Source: Mesorhizobium sp. WSM2240 (lineage in GTDB: Bacteria; Pseudomonadota; Alphaproteobacteria; Rhizobiales; Rhizobiaceae). From it: a DNA stretch of 64,000 nucleotides. Numbering within the stretch: the first letter of the stretch is position 1; each line of letters opens with the position of its first letter. The notes beneath the pieces were generated by a model, which was not told the DNA's origin, did no database searches, and saw nothing but the letters and a program-made list of their open reading frames with translations. The stretch covers positions 2,480,001 through 2,544,000 of the forward strand of contig NZ_CP159253.1 in assembly GCF_040438645.1 (NCBI RefSeq), read 5' to 3'. Made by a program: the position numbers and the translations under genes. This document shows positions 24,448 to 31,417 of the stretch, piece by piece.

Positions 24448-26587
24448 TCGCAGTGTCTCCTGCTATAATCGCTGCGATCTTGTCATGCACCACGCCGACC
24501 AGCCTCCGGCCAGTCAGATCGAGAGAAAGCGGCACTTGAGCGTGGACAACGTTGCTGAACCAAATATCGCGGGAATCCTCGAGGATACGCCATGAGACGT
24601 GATTGCTGCGAGACATTAATACCGCCGGCGTTCCGACCGCGCCGGCCAGCTCCAGATTAGCGGTAGCTGGAGCTACAACAACGTCCAGGCACTTCAAAAA
24701 GGCCGCGGTGCCGTCCATGTCATCTCTGATGTCGCATATATCCTTGGCGAAAACAGCATTGCCGCCGGCGGCCTCAAGCACGCGCTGCCTCTCTTCGTCG
24801 GTAAGCTCGCTCTGCAGGATATACCAGTGGGCACGCCGTGACCGGATCAAATCGAGGATGGAGTCGATTTCGGTATAATGTTGGGTGCGGGCGTAGCTTA
24901 GAAGGTCGCTTCGCCACGAAAGCCCGATCTTCGGCAGATTATTCGTCGGCAGCTTGGCGGCCCACTGCTTCACCTTCTCAGGGTCAGCAATCAAAAGGGG
25001 CTCCTTTTGGCCAAACGCCTCCCTCGCCGGAAGCAATGAGCCCACGGCGTCATACATCGTGGTCACGCGGTCGGAACGGAGCGCTGCATCCCAGCCGCTG
25101 TTGTCGAAGAAATACGTGAGCTCCGCAGTCGGAACGTTGTCGTAATTGGGGCCTGCAATCCGGTTCACCACCTTGTATCGCCGCTTGACCGGCAGGAACT
25201 GCAGGGAGGGGAACGATCGCACGAATAGGGGGTGAAGTCGCGGATCACAGGTGATCACCTGTTGTTCCCGTCCGTAGGGGAGGTGAGAATACCCCGAAGA
25301 CCAGCGTATCTCATCGCCGAGGCCGGAAACCGCAACAAGCATGCGATTGTCGGAAGCCAGCCACTTATCGAAGTTGGAGTAGTACCGGTCCTGAAGGTAG
25401 CCCTGCTGCATCTGCTGATGGGTGGCCCGCTTTTTGTACAACGACCACGCGGTGTCGAACTTTCCCATTGCGGCGTATGCGGTGAACTCAGCCGGGGAGA
25501 ACAATAGCTTGTCGGCCGGCGTGAGCTGTCGAGCCTTACCAACGAGCTTCAGGGCCCGCCTGTAATCGCCGTCTTCAATGGCGATCTCGGCCAGCTCCAG
25601 ATGGGGCTTTGGGTTTTGCGCGTTCTTTTGCGCCAGGGCAGAGAACATCGCGGCTGCTTCGGGCAGATAACCGGCGTGGCGCAGGTATCGAGCTATCCAA
25701 TAGGCCGAGTTTTCCGAGAGCTTCTTGTCATGCAGAAGGGCGGCCATCTCTCTCATGCCAACATTGGGATCGTCACCGAATTCGTATATCTGCCTTGCAA
25801 CCGTAAGTCGGTGGGCGCCGTGTGCGATCTCCTGCATTTTTTGCAGGAACTGCGGAATCAGTTCAGAGCAGGTCCCGTCCGCCAGGCTCAACCCGCTCAC
25901 TAGGTCTTTGAATGTGGCCTCCGGATGATCGAGGATCTTGGAGATTGCGGTAGAAGCGGTTCCGGCATCTTCCACCATCGATGCCAAAGTGGCCTCAGCG
26001 ATTTCCAACTCGATGGCTCGATGTGCGCCTTCCAAATCTCTAGCTTTGCCGAGGGACCCACGGGCAGTCGCGATGTCGCCGCACTCCATTGCCCGATGTG
26101 CGATCTTTATATGAAGCGATGGATCCTTATCCGCCTCCTCAAATGATGAGAGGAATTCGGGGATACGCCTTGGGGCGATGAGCGTCAGGAGCACCATGAT
26201 GATCGTCTTTTGATCAGCTGGAGGTGCCCCTAAGTGTGCAGTCACAAGCCGCTTGGCATCTCCATCAATTCGCCCCTTTCTCAAGGAGGACAAGAGGCTG
26301 GCTTTCAGCATTTCCGCGTTTAGCGGGACGAGCTCAACCGGGAGAGCTTCAACGGCCTTGGCGATAACTGCCTCTGCGGGAGCCGCCGTGGCTTGCCGCG
26401 CCGCTCGGAGCGCGGGTGCCATTGTGGCCTGCCGCGCTGCTCGTAGCGCCCGCGCTGGGTCCCGCAGCCGTTTCACGGCGCGGTAGACTCTCCCCAGGGG
26501 CCCGTGGAACTGAACCGGGATCAGTTTTTTTATGCGTTGAATGGTCGTCACCCTTTTTGGGAGAGCCGATTTTGTTGACTGTGTCAT
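24440..26587 (-). CDS. TPR protein with GT9/heptosyltransferase-like C-terminus
   Basis: 715 residues. The first 75 are basic with a tandem duplication (ARALRAARQATMAPALRAARQATAAP). Residues about 80-400 are helical TPR-type repeats (AYWIARYLRHAGYLPEAAAMFSALAQ; KPHLELAEIAIEDGDYRRALKLVGKAR). From about 545, PKIGLSWRSDLLSYARTQHYTEI, YILQSEL, DDMDGTAAFLKCLDVVVAPATANLELAGAVGTPAVLM match the nucleotide-sugar-binding half of TPR-linked GT9-type transferases. The likely role is adding or recognising sugars on surface polysaccharide. It overlaps both neighbours by a few bases, so all three are one translational unit. Confidence 0.62.
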   Translation of the reverse strand: MTQSTKSALPKRVTTIQRIKKLIPVQFHGPLGRVYRAVKRLRDPARALRAARQATMAPALRAARQATAAPAEAVIAKAVEALPVELVPLNAEMLKASLLSSLRKGRIDGDAKRLVTAHLGAPPADQKTIIMVLLTLIAPRRIPEFLSSFEEADKDPSLHIKIAHRAMECGDIATARGSLGKARDLEGAHRAIELEIAEATLASMVEDAGTASTAISKILDHPEATFKDLVSGLSLADGTCSELIPQFLQKMQEIAHGAHRLTVARQIYEFGDDPNVGMREMAALLHDKKLSENSAYWIARYLRHAGYLPEAAAMFSALAQKNAQNPKPHLELAEIAIEDGDYRRALKLVGKARQLTPADKLLFSPAEFTAYAAMGKFDTAWSLYKKRATHQQMQQGYLQDRYYSNFDKWLASDNRMLVAVSGLGDEIRWSSGYSHLPYGREQQVITCDPRLHPLFVRSFPSLQFLPVKRRYKVVNRIAGPNYDNVPTAELTYFFDNSGWDAALRSDRVTTMYDAVGSLLPAREAFGQKEPLLIADPEKVKQWAAKLPTNNLPKIGLSWRSDLLSYARTQHYTEIDSILDLIRSRRAHWYILQSELTDEERQRVLEAAGGNAVFAKDICDIRDDMDGTAAFLKCLDVVVAPATANLELAGAVGTPAVLMSRSNHVSWRILEDSRDIWFSNVVHAQVPLSLDLTGRRLVGVVHDKIAAIIAGDTANG

Positions 26588-27570
26588 GATTTAGGACTGC
26601 GCCTTGACCAGAAGGAATCGACGTAGTGGTAGTTTATCGGGTGAATCGGGGTAGCAAGTGGTGCCGCGAACATGTCCTGAAGTTCGTAGTTCTTCAAGGC
26701 AGATCGATATGTTTCGAATGTTGTAGGTTTCAGCACGCCGTGTTCTCCTGCGCTAGGCGCAACAGTTTGTCCAGTCATGGTCTCCATCAAATAGACATTG
26801 GACGCCTTTGAGCAGGCTTTCAGATAATGGCGCACGACATCGGGCTCCATTTCCTGGAAACTCGCGGCGTTCCAAAGCAAGTCGAATTTGAAGTTTCTGA
26901 TGATTTCTATCTGCCAGTTGCACAGGACGTGCACCTTACCTGGGATGAAATCCGCAGCGGAACTGAAGTTTCGTGTTTTGTCATAGCCGATCAGATCATC
27001 GCCAAGCACTGCCGAGAGGTACTGGTTTGCCACATATGATTGGGGCGGAATATCGAGAACGACGATGGTGCAGTTTGGGTGGGCGAGCTTCAGCAAATGG
27101 GCCTGCTTTCCGCTCCCGGGACCGATCTCAATAATGACCTTTCGAGACAGGTTTATGAATCGGGAAACATAGACGTATCTAAGGTAGTAGTTGAGCCACG
27201 ATGTCGTATAAAAGCGCCCCCGGAACATAAACCCCAATGGTCCGCCAACTTTTGAGGCCGGCATGAAACGGACGTCTCGTGCGGGCGATCCGCCGGAATG
27301 GCGCTGGAGCAGTTTCATCATCGCATCGGGTGACAACTGCGGCTCGTCGTCAGTCGCGCCGAAAGACGTGAAAACCCGCCGCGGGTCTGCCGGATCCCTT
27401 GATGGTGTTCGGAAGTTCACGAGCCCATGCGTGCGGAGATACTCAACAAGGCGCGCATTTTTATCGGCCCAATAATTGGTGGTCTGGTAGATCGAGCCTG
27501 CCTGCTGATGATCGGACAGCATTTGCTCAAGAAGAGGCAAATCGTCGTCTACTTGTTTGCGATCAGTCAC
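26584..27570 (-). CDS. Putative sugar O-methyltransferase
   Basis: 328 residues from a GTG at 27570; on the minus strand AGGGAG lies about 7 bases before it. The opening IYQTTNYWADKNARLVEYLRTHGLVNFR and the SAM-binding loop KVIIEIGPGSGKQAHLL, then TIVVLDIPP, VANQYLS and FDLLWNAASFQEMEPDVV, fit the putative sugar O-methyltransferase family found in O-antigen and capsule loci. It leads the antisense cassette. Hand count of bases 26881-26940 gives 45% GC against roughly 60% or more in phage structural genes, suggesting separate acquisition. Methylation of terminal sugars is a known way to block phage receptors. Confidence 0.75.
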   Translation of the reverse strand: MTDRKQVDDDLPLLEQMLSDHQQAGSIYQTTNYWADKNARLVEYLRTHGLVNFRTPSRDPADPRRVFTSFGATDDEPQLSPDAMMKLLQRHSGGSPARDVRFMPASKVGGPLGFMFRGRFYTTSWLNYYLRYVYVSRFINLSRKVIIEIGPGSGKQAHLLKLAHPNCTIVVLDIPPQSYVANQYLSAVLGDDLIGYDKTRNFSSAADFIPGKVHVLCNWQIEIIRNFKFDLLWNAASFQEMEPDVVRHYLKACSKASNVYLMETMTGQTVAPSAGEHGVLKPTTFETYRSALKNYELQDMFAAPLATPIHPINYHYVDSFWSRRSPKS

Positions 27571-27729
27571 AAGATCTCCCTAAGCCGACAGTCGCCGCCC
27601 AAACTACTCGCATTGACGCGCGACGCGCGCCGCCGAGCCCCCGGCCGGGCTCGTCTCGCACAAGCTTTATGAAAACTCAACGCCGAACAGCAACGAACAC
27701 GCGCTACTGGATCTCCAGAGTGCGCAAAC
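27571..27729. other. Junction between glycan cassette and small membrane gene
   Basis: 159 bases upstream of the methyltransferase on its strand. It contains one copy of the duplicated lysis-gene leader (27670-27695) and a 28-codon rightward ORF (27669-27755) without a ribosome-binding site. The cassette promoter may lie here or upstream of 27852; no convincing -35/-10 pair was found. Confidence 0.3.
27670..27695 (+). repeat. Leader repeat, copy A
   Basis: Reads TGAAAACTCAACGC-C-GAA followed by CAGCAACGA. It matches copy B at 27906-27936, where the same text precedes the endolysin start, with a short insertion. The two copies bracket the 40-residue membrane protein gene. Confidence 0.6.
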
Positions 27730-27852
27730 TCACCGCCTTCCCCTGGGTCGGCTGAGTAGGCGGCCGATCAGTCGGTCAACAGTGACTATGGCGACAACCA
27801 TCACCAGTGCGCCCAGCCAAAATCCACCATCTATGTAGGTGAACATTAGCAT
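27730..27852 (-). CDS. 40-residue single-pass membrane protein
   Basis: A very short gene read leftward, with a near-perfect ribosome-binding site (CAGGAGGGT on the minus strand, immediately before the ATG at 27852). The product has a short outer segment (MLMFTYIDGG), one membrane helix (FWLGALVMVVAIVTVDRLIG) and a basic tail (RLLSRPRGRR) that would sit in the cytoplasm. It may be the first gene of the antisense glycan unit, or a lysis or exclusion factor. Small phage membrane proteins of this shape often block superinfection or act as antiholins; here that is only inference. Confidence 0.55.
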   Translation of the reverse strand: MLMFTYIDGGFWLGALVMVVAIVTVDRLIGRLLSRPRGRR

Positions 27853-27905
27853 ACCCTCCTGAGGTGGCGCCCCACCAGCCCCGCTCACCCCTCGCATACC
27901 CCCTC

Positions 27906-27936
27906 TGAAAACTCAACGCTGAAAGGAAACAGCAAT
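27906..27936 (+). repeat. Leader repeat, copy B (endolysin ribosome-binding region)
   Basis: TGAAAACTCAACGC-T-GAA, then AGGAAACAGCAATGA: same text as copy A but with an AAGGAAA insertion that supplies the endolysin ribosome-binding site. The duplication suggests that the material between the copies was inserted by recombination. Confidence 0.6.
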
Positions 27937-28810
27937 GACCGTGCTCGCTCTGCGCGTCGACTACGACGTCGCCATGGAAGTGGCCTCGCACGAGGCGATC
28001 GTGCGCCAGGCCTACAAGGACAGCGTCGGCAAGTGGACCTGGAGCGTCGGGCTGACATCCGCGACGGGCCACATGGTCGAGCGCTATATCGGCAAGCCGC
28101 AGTCGCTCGAGCATTGCCTGCGCGTCTATGTCTGGGCGCTCGACAACTATGCCGAAGAGGTGCGCCGCGTGTTCAAGGGTGTGGCGCTGACCCGGGCGCA
28201 GTTCGCCGCCGCGCTGTCCTTCCACTGGAATACCGGCGAGATCGGCAAGGCCGTCTGGGTCAAGCATTTCAAGGCGGGCCGGATCGCAGAGGCGAAGGAG
28301 GCCTTCATGAACTATTCCAAGCCCAAGGAAATCATCCCTCGCCGGAAGGCCGAGCGCGACCTGTTCTTCGATGGCAAATGGTCGAACGACGGCAGGATGA
28401 CCGAGTGGACGCGCGTCAAGCCGACCGGCCACATCGACTGGAAGAGCGGCAAGCGCATCGATGTCAGCCGCGAGCTGCGCGCCGCGCTGGCCGGCGAGAT
28501 CCCTGCATCCGACAAGGTGATCGTCGAAAGGCCGGTGAAGGTGGAGGTTCCTGTCCAAGTCCAAGTCGATAAACCGGTCGTGCCGGACAAGGTCGAGGAG
28601 AAGGTCAAGGAGAAGTCCGGCTTCTGGCAGTGGCTGACCGGGCTTTTCGGCTCCGGCGCGCTCGGCCTCGGCTGGCTGGCGGGAATGGACTGGCAGGCGA
28701 TCGTGGCGGGCGGCGTGGTGCTTATCGTCGTTCTGCTGATCCTGATCGCGCTGCGCAGCCAGATCATCGCGGCCGTCAAGGACATCCGCGATGCGGTGGA
28801 GGCGGGCTGA
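27935..28810 (+). CDS. Endolysin: GH24 lysozyme with C-terminal membrane segment
   Basis: 291 residues. The N-terminal domain has the T4-lysozyme triad at exact spacing: Glu20 (SHEAIV), Asp29 (YKDS) and Thr35 (KWTWSVG), 9 and 6 residues apart as in T4. AALSFHWNTGEIG is the second family motif. After about residue 185 comes a Val/Pro/Lys linker (RPVKVEVPVQVQVDKPVVPDKVEEKVKEK), then two hydrophobic stretches (LFGSGALGLGWLAG; IVAGGVVLIVVLLILIAL) near residues 228-275. It cuts murein at the end of infection. The membrane tail is unusual and may tether the enzyme or provide holin function. Confidence 0.88.
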   Translation: MTVLALRVDYDVAMEVASHEAIVRQAYKDSVGKWTWSVGLTSATGHMVERYIGKPQSLEHCLRVYVWALDNYAEEVRRVFKGVALTRAQFAAALSFHWNTGEIGKAVWVKHFKAGRIAEAKEAFMNYSKPKEIIPRRKAERDLFFDGKWSNDGRMTEWTRVKPTGHIDWKSGKRIDVSRELRAALAGEIPASDKVIVERPVKVEVPVQVQVDKPVVPDKVEEKVKEKSGFWQWLTGLFGSGALGLGWLAGMDWQAIVAGGVVLIVVLLILIALRSQIIAAVKDIRDAVEAG

Positions 28811-28944
28811 TGGGCGGCAACGATCCCATTTTCTGGGCGCTGCTCGCTCCGCGTATTGCCGCCGGTCTGTCCTGGCGTATCGCGCTGCACCACTGGCCGG
28901 CGTCGTTGGCGGTCGTGGCGGCCGTCGTGTGGTTGGTGCTCTGA
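28810..28944 (+). CDS. Small lysis-region membrane protein
   Basis: 44 residues, TGATG-coupled to the endolysin gene. An amphipathic start (NDPIFWALLAPRIAAGLSWRIALHHW) is followed by one membrane helix (PASLAVVAAVVWLVL) at the very C-terminus. It could be a holin, antiholin or simply a lysis accessory; no family is recognised. Its stop overlaps the next start as TGATG. Confidence 0.6.
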   Translation: MGGNDPIFWALLAPRIAAGLSWRIALHHWPASLAVVAAVVWLVL

Positions 28945-29237
28945 TGTTCGGTCTGTTCGACTGGATCAAGCTCGGCGCCGGCTTCACGGCCGGGGCGCTC
29001 GCCACCGGGTCAGCGGCGTACCTGGTCGGATACGCGGAAGGGGATGGTGCCGGCTATGACCGGCGCGTCGCTGAGGTGGCCGTCGCTGACGGCAAGGCAA
29101 CACTGGAAAGGAAGGGCGACGATGCGACGCTCCAAACTCTGTCTGACTATGATCTTTGTGTGGTGGGCATGCGCGGGAGCGGCCTGCCGGTCGACGCCTG
29201 TGAGCAGCTGCGGCCCGTTCGTGAAGGCGAACCTTAG
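28944..29237 (+). CDS. Inner-membrane spanin (Rz-like)
   Basis: 97 residues. One N-terminal membrane helix (LGAGFTAGALATGSAAYLVGYAEG) is followed by a periplasmic helix (DRRVAEVAVADGKATLERKGDDATLQTLSDYD) and a Cys-bearing end (LCVVGMRGSGLPVDACEQLR). This topology and length fit an i-spanin. The second half overlaps, in another frame, a lipoprotein gene starting at 29122, the nested Rz/Rz1 arrangement. The pair fuses inner and outer membranes in the last step of lysis. Confidence 0.75.
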   Translation: MFGLFDWIKLGAGFTAGALATGSAAYLVGYAEGDGAGYDRRVAEVAVADGKATLERKGDDATLQTLSDYDLCVVGMRGSGLPVDACEQLRPVREGEP

Positions 29238-29337
29238 TCCGGCCGGCACGGTGGCGCTCATCCAGGCTGATCGGTCGGGGTATGAGCGCGTGCTCGGCAA
29301 CGATCGCGCCGGCAGCCGGGCAGGGTGCTGGAAATGA
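29122..29337 (+). CDS. Outer-membrane spanin lipoprotein (Rz1-like), nested
   Basis: 71 residues starting inside the Rz-like gene in a different frame. GGAAAGGAAGG stands before ATG 29122. A short signal peptide (RRSKLCLTMIFVWWACAGAAC) ends in a plausible lipobox GAAC with the lipidated Cys at about residue 21. The mature part (SCGPFVKANLSPAGTVALIQADRSGYERVLGNDRAG) resembles small lipoproteins encoded after endolysin genes in many rhizobial phages. It would sit in the outer membrane and pair with the i-spanin across the periplasm. Confidence 0.72.
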   Translation: MRRSKLCLTMIFVWWACAGAACRSTPVSSCGPFVKANLSPAGTVALIQADRSGYERVLGNDRAGSRAGCWK

Positions 29338-29362
29338 TCTGGCTCGGGCAGGGGCAGGACTG

Positions 29363-29743
29363 ATGGCGGCGAGCCTGAACGAAATCTACAAGATGCTTGG
29401 TGAACTCACCGGAACCGTCAGAGCAATCAACGAAAAGGTCGACGATCTCAAGAACGACATGGGCGAATCGGAGGTTGCCAGCGCCACCAGCCGCGCCAAT
29501 GTGCACAGGCGACTGGATGAGGTGGTGCTGCGAACCACCCACCTCGAGACCGATATGCTTACGGTCAAGAACAAGGTGGAAGGCGTGGAGGCAGTCACGG
29601 AAGACGTCATTTCCCTGCGCCAGCAGGCGCTCGGCGCGGGCACGCTCGGCCACTGGCTGATCAGGATAGGCATCGGCGTGGTCACACTCGCCGGCTGGGC
29701 GATCGGGATCTACACCTGGATGACCGGCCGGCCGCCGCCGTAA
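29363..29743 (+). CDS. DUF1515-type coiled-coil membrane protein
   Basis: 126 residues from ATG 29363, chosen over upstream in-frame starts that overlap the spanin gene. A helical start (LNEIYKMLGELTGTVRAINEKVDDLKNDMG) and SRANVHRRLDEVVLRTTHLETDM form a coiled coil of about 75 residues. The C-terminal membrane helix is LIRIGIGVVTLAGWAIGIYTWM, ending in Pro-rich TGRPPP. DUF1515 proteins are typical of rhizobial phages. The shape recalls XhlA-type lysis proteins, so a holin-related function is reasonable but unproven. Confidence 0.78.
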   Translation: MAASLNEIYKMLGELTGTVRAINEKVDDLKNDMGESEVASATSRANVHRRLDEVVLRTTHLETDMLTVKNKVEGVEAVTEDVISLRQQALGAGTLGHWLIRIGIGVVTLAGWAIGIYTWMTGRPPP

Positions 29744-29792
29744 GAATCCGAGCCGGGGCGGTTTCCTCGGCATTCAACGAAGGAGAAGACCG

Positions 29793-30011
29793 ATGACGGT
29801 CCGAGTAAGAGCGAAGTTCAGATGCAGTGCTAAAGAGGGGACTACCGTCTTCCTGCACACCGTCTATTCCGAAGACATCCAGTCCGAGAATGGCCGCTTC
29901 ACCCAGGCGACGCCCTGGGGAGAGCTTCGCATGAACGTCGACAATCCGAACGCTGCAATCCAGTTCGAGCCCGGTAAGGAGTACTATCTCGAGTTCACGC
30001 CGGCCGACTGA
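29793..30011 (+). CDS. Phage hypothetical protein, late-operon end
   Basis: 72 residues, ATG 29793 after GAAGGAGAAG, a strong ribosome-binding site. It is entirely beta-like: VRVRAKFRCSAKEG, TVFLHTVYSED, WGELRMNVDNPNAAIQFEPGKEYYLEFTPAD. The repeated strand pattern suggests a small beta-sandwich. It is the last gene before the operon terminator. No function known. Confidence 0.65.
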   Translation: MTVRVRAKFRCSAKEGTTVFLHTVYSEDIQSENGRFTQATPWGELRMNVDNPNAAIQFEPGKEYYLEFTPAD

Positions 30012-30028
30012 TCCCGTCCGGCGCAATG

Positions 30029-30062
30029 GCCCGCTGCTCCGAAAAGAGTAGCGGGCTTTTGC
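30029..30062 (+). terminator. Intrinsic terminator of the phage late operon
   Basis: GCCCGCTGCTC pairs with GAGTAGCGGGC (one G-T/mismatch position) around a short CGAAAA loop, followed by TTTT-G-C-G-TTT. It is located 18 bases after the last late gene. Confidence 0.8.
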
Positions 30063-30092
30063 GTTTCAGAAAGGCTGCCATATAAATCCGGC

Positions 30093-30383
30093 ATGATCAG
30101 CTTCAACACGGTTCAGGAACTCATCGACGGCGGCTATAAGCTGCATGCCCATTGCCACAATTGGAACTGCCAACACAATCAGGCGCTTGACCTGGTGAAG
30201 CTGCGCGAAAGGCTGGGCCCGGATCATTCGACCCTGCACGACGACCTGGTGCCAAAGCTGAAATGTTCGAAATGCGGCGGCAAGAAGATCGGCCTCATCA
30301 AGACACCGCCTTCGAGCTCGACTGGCTGGGTCAATCCGTACATCAAGTCGAAGGGTCGATGGGTGTGGCAGCACGTCCGCTAA
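30093..30383 (+). CDS. Small zinc-ribbon protein
   Basis: 96 residues. Two Cys/His clusters, HAHCHNWNCQHNQ near residue 20 and LKCSKCGGKKIGLI near residue 57, suggest one zinc ribbon split by the helix LVKLRERLGPDHSTLHDDLVP. Small proteins with this arrangement are frequent in rhizobial prophages and also on chromosomes, so it marks the prophage edge only loosely. It has its own short leader after the late terminator, implying separate expression. Function unknown. Confidence 0.7.
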   Translation: MISFNTVQELIDGGYKLHAHCHNWNCQHNQALDLVKLRERLGPDHSTLHDDLVPKLKCSKCGGKKIGLIKTPPSSSTGWVNPYIKSKGRWVWQHVR

Positions 30384-30384
30384 G

Positions 30385-30560
30385 TCATTGATTGACGGTG
30401 ATCGCGAATTTTGCCACACCGTCGCCGAAGTGGTTGAACGGATTGAGATCGCGGCTTCCGGGCGAGGCCTCCAATGCCGCCGCAGCCTTCAGCACGTGAA
30501 GGTTGTCCGTTCTACCCGGAATGAAAACGCGTTTGAAATGCGCCGCCAGCGGGTCGTTTG
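30385..30560 (-). pseudogene. 3' fragment of an unidentified gene at the prophage junction
   Basis: The minus-strand frame ending at the TGA (30385-30387) encodes about 57 residues of protein-like sequence: DPLAAHFKRVFIPGRTDN, then a helix LHVLKAAAALEAS and a strand-like end GDGVAKFAITVNQ. Composition resembles real coding sequence, yet no start codon is available before it runs into the methyltransferase gene on the other strand. It may be the tail of a host gene cut off by prophage integration, or a recombination remnant. Family not recognised. Confidence 0.35.
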
Positions 30561-30563
30561 GAC

Positions 30564-31238
30564 ATGAACACTGACTATTCCGAACAACGCCGGAAAATGG
30601 TCGACGGCCAGATCCGCACCACGGACGTGACCAACCCGGCCTTGCTCGACGCCATGCTGACCGTGCCCCGCGAAGCCTTCGTCAGGGCCAGGCAGCGCAG
30701 CCTAGCCTATATCGACGAGGACATTCAGATCGCGGCGCCGGACGGCGACCGCTGCCCGCGTTATCTGATGGAGCCGTCGCCCTTTGCCAAGCTGGTGCAA
30801 CTCGCCGAGGTGAAACCTTCCGATTTCGTGCTCGATGTCGGCTGCGGCACCGGATACTGCTCCGCCGTACTCTCCAGGCTCGCCAGTTCCGTGATCGCGC
30901 TCGAAAGCGATTCCGCGCTCGCCGAATTCGCCACAGACGCCCTTGCCGAACTCGGCTACGACAATGTCGTGGTGGTGCAGGGCCCATTGCGTGAAGGTTA
31001 CGCCTCGGAGGCGCCCTATGACGTGATCTTCGCCGGCGGTTCCGTGGAGGAGGTGTCTCAGGCGTTTTTCGATCAGTTGAAGGAGGGCGGACGTCTGGTT
31101 GTCGTGGTCGGGCAGGGCAATGCCGGCGTTGCCCGCATCTACCTGAAGACGGCCGGAGAGGTCAGCGGACGCAGCGCCTTCAATGCGGCAATTAAGCCAC
31201 TGCCGGGGTTTGAACGCGTCCGCACATTTGAATTCTGA
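30564..31238 (+). CDS. Protein-L-isoaspartate O-methyltransferase family protein
   Basis: 224 residues. The SAM-binding loop is VLDVGCGTGYCSAVLS near residue 93, followed by VIALESD and PYDVIFAGGSVEEVSQAF. The N-terminus (RRKMVDGQIRTTDVTNPALLDAMLTVPREAFV) is the family's substrate-side helix set. It belongs to the branch found just upstream of tolC in rhizobia, which differs from canonical Pcm in its DRCPRYLMEPSPFAKLVQL segment, so repair of isoaspartate is not certain. A second PCMT lies at 58669. The start could also be the TTG two codons upstream. Confidence 0.82.
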   Translation: MNTDYSEQRRKMVDGQIRTTDVTNPALLDAMLTVPREAFVRARQRSLAYIDEDIQIAAPDGDRCPRYLMEPSPFAKLVQLAEVKPSDFVLDVGCGTGYCSAVLSRLASSVIALESDSALAEFATDALAELGYDNVVVVQGPLREGYASEAPYDVIFAGGSVEEVSQAFFDQLKEGGRLVVVVGQGNAGVARIYLKTAGEVSGRSAFNAAIKPLPGFERVRTFEF

Positions 31239-31417
31239 GCCGATTCTTATTGTCTTGCGCCTGTCGCATCGCCATGTTGGCTTTGAGTTTTGAATTGTCG
31301 AATCGTCGTAACCGGGGACGGGAGCGATCGGCAGCAAGCAGAATACGTTACGGCTGACGGCTGCATCAGGCGGTGAGCCAGCGGCTTTCTGCCGAAATGA
31401 ATGAGGGGATTCTACTC

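Larger units (their letters stand above)
1..30383. mobile_element. HK97-type siphoprophage, late half (left end outside window)
   Basis: A continuous block of phage genes in canonical HK97 order: terminase, portal, ClpP-like protease, capsid, connectors, tail tube, tape measure, tail tip, fibre, endolysin and spanins. Genes are tightly packed with many ATGA and TGATG overlaps. No integrase, repressor or excisionase is visible, so the left end lies beyond base 1. The right end is placed between the zinc-ribbon gene ending at 30383 and the host-type methyltransferase starting at 30564; no direct repeat could be confirmed as attR. The structural genes all look intact. Confidence 0.93.

Noticed and set aside
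27669..27755. 28-codon rightward ORF within the leader repeat
   Set aside because: No ribosome-binding site; its beginning is just leader copy A.
27776..29005. 409-residue minus-strand reading frame over the endolysin
   Set aside because: Opposite a clear GH24 endolysin and low in plausible motifs; the short minus-strand ORF at 27730-27852, in a different frame, has a real ribosome-binding site and was kept instead.
30384..30563. tRNA gene as the prophage attachment site
   Set aside because: No cloverleaf or TTCGAATC-type T-arm could be found near the junction.
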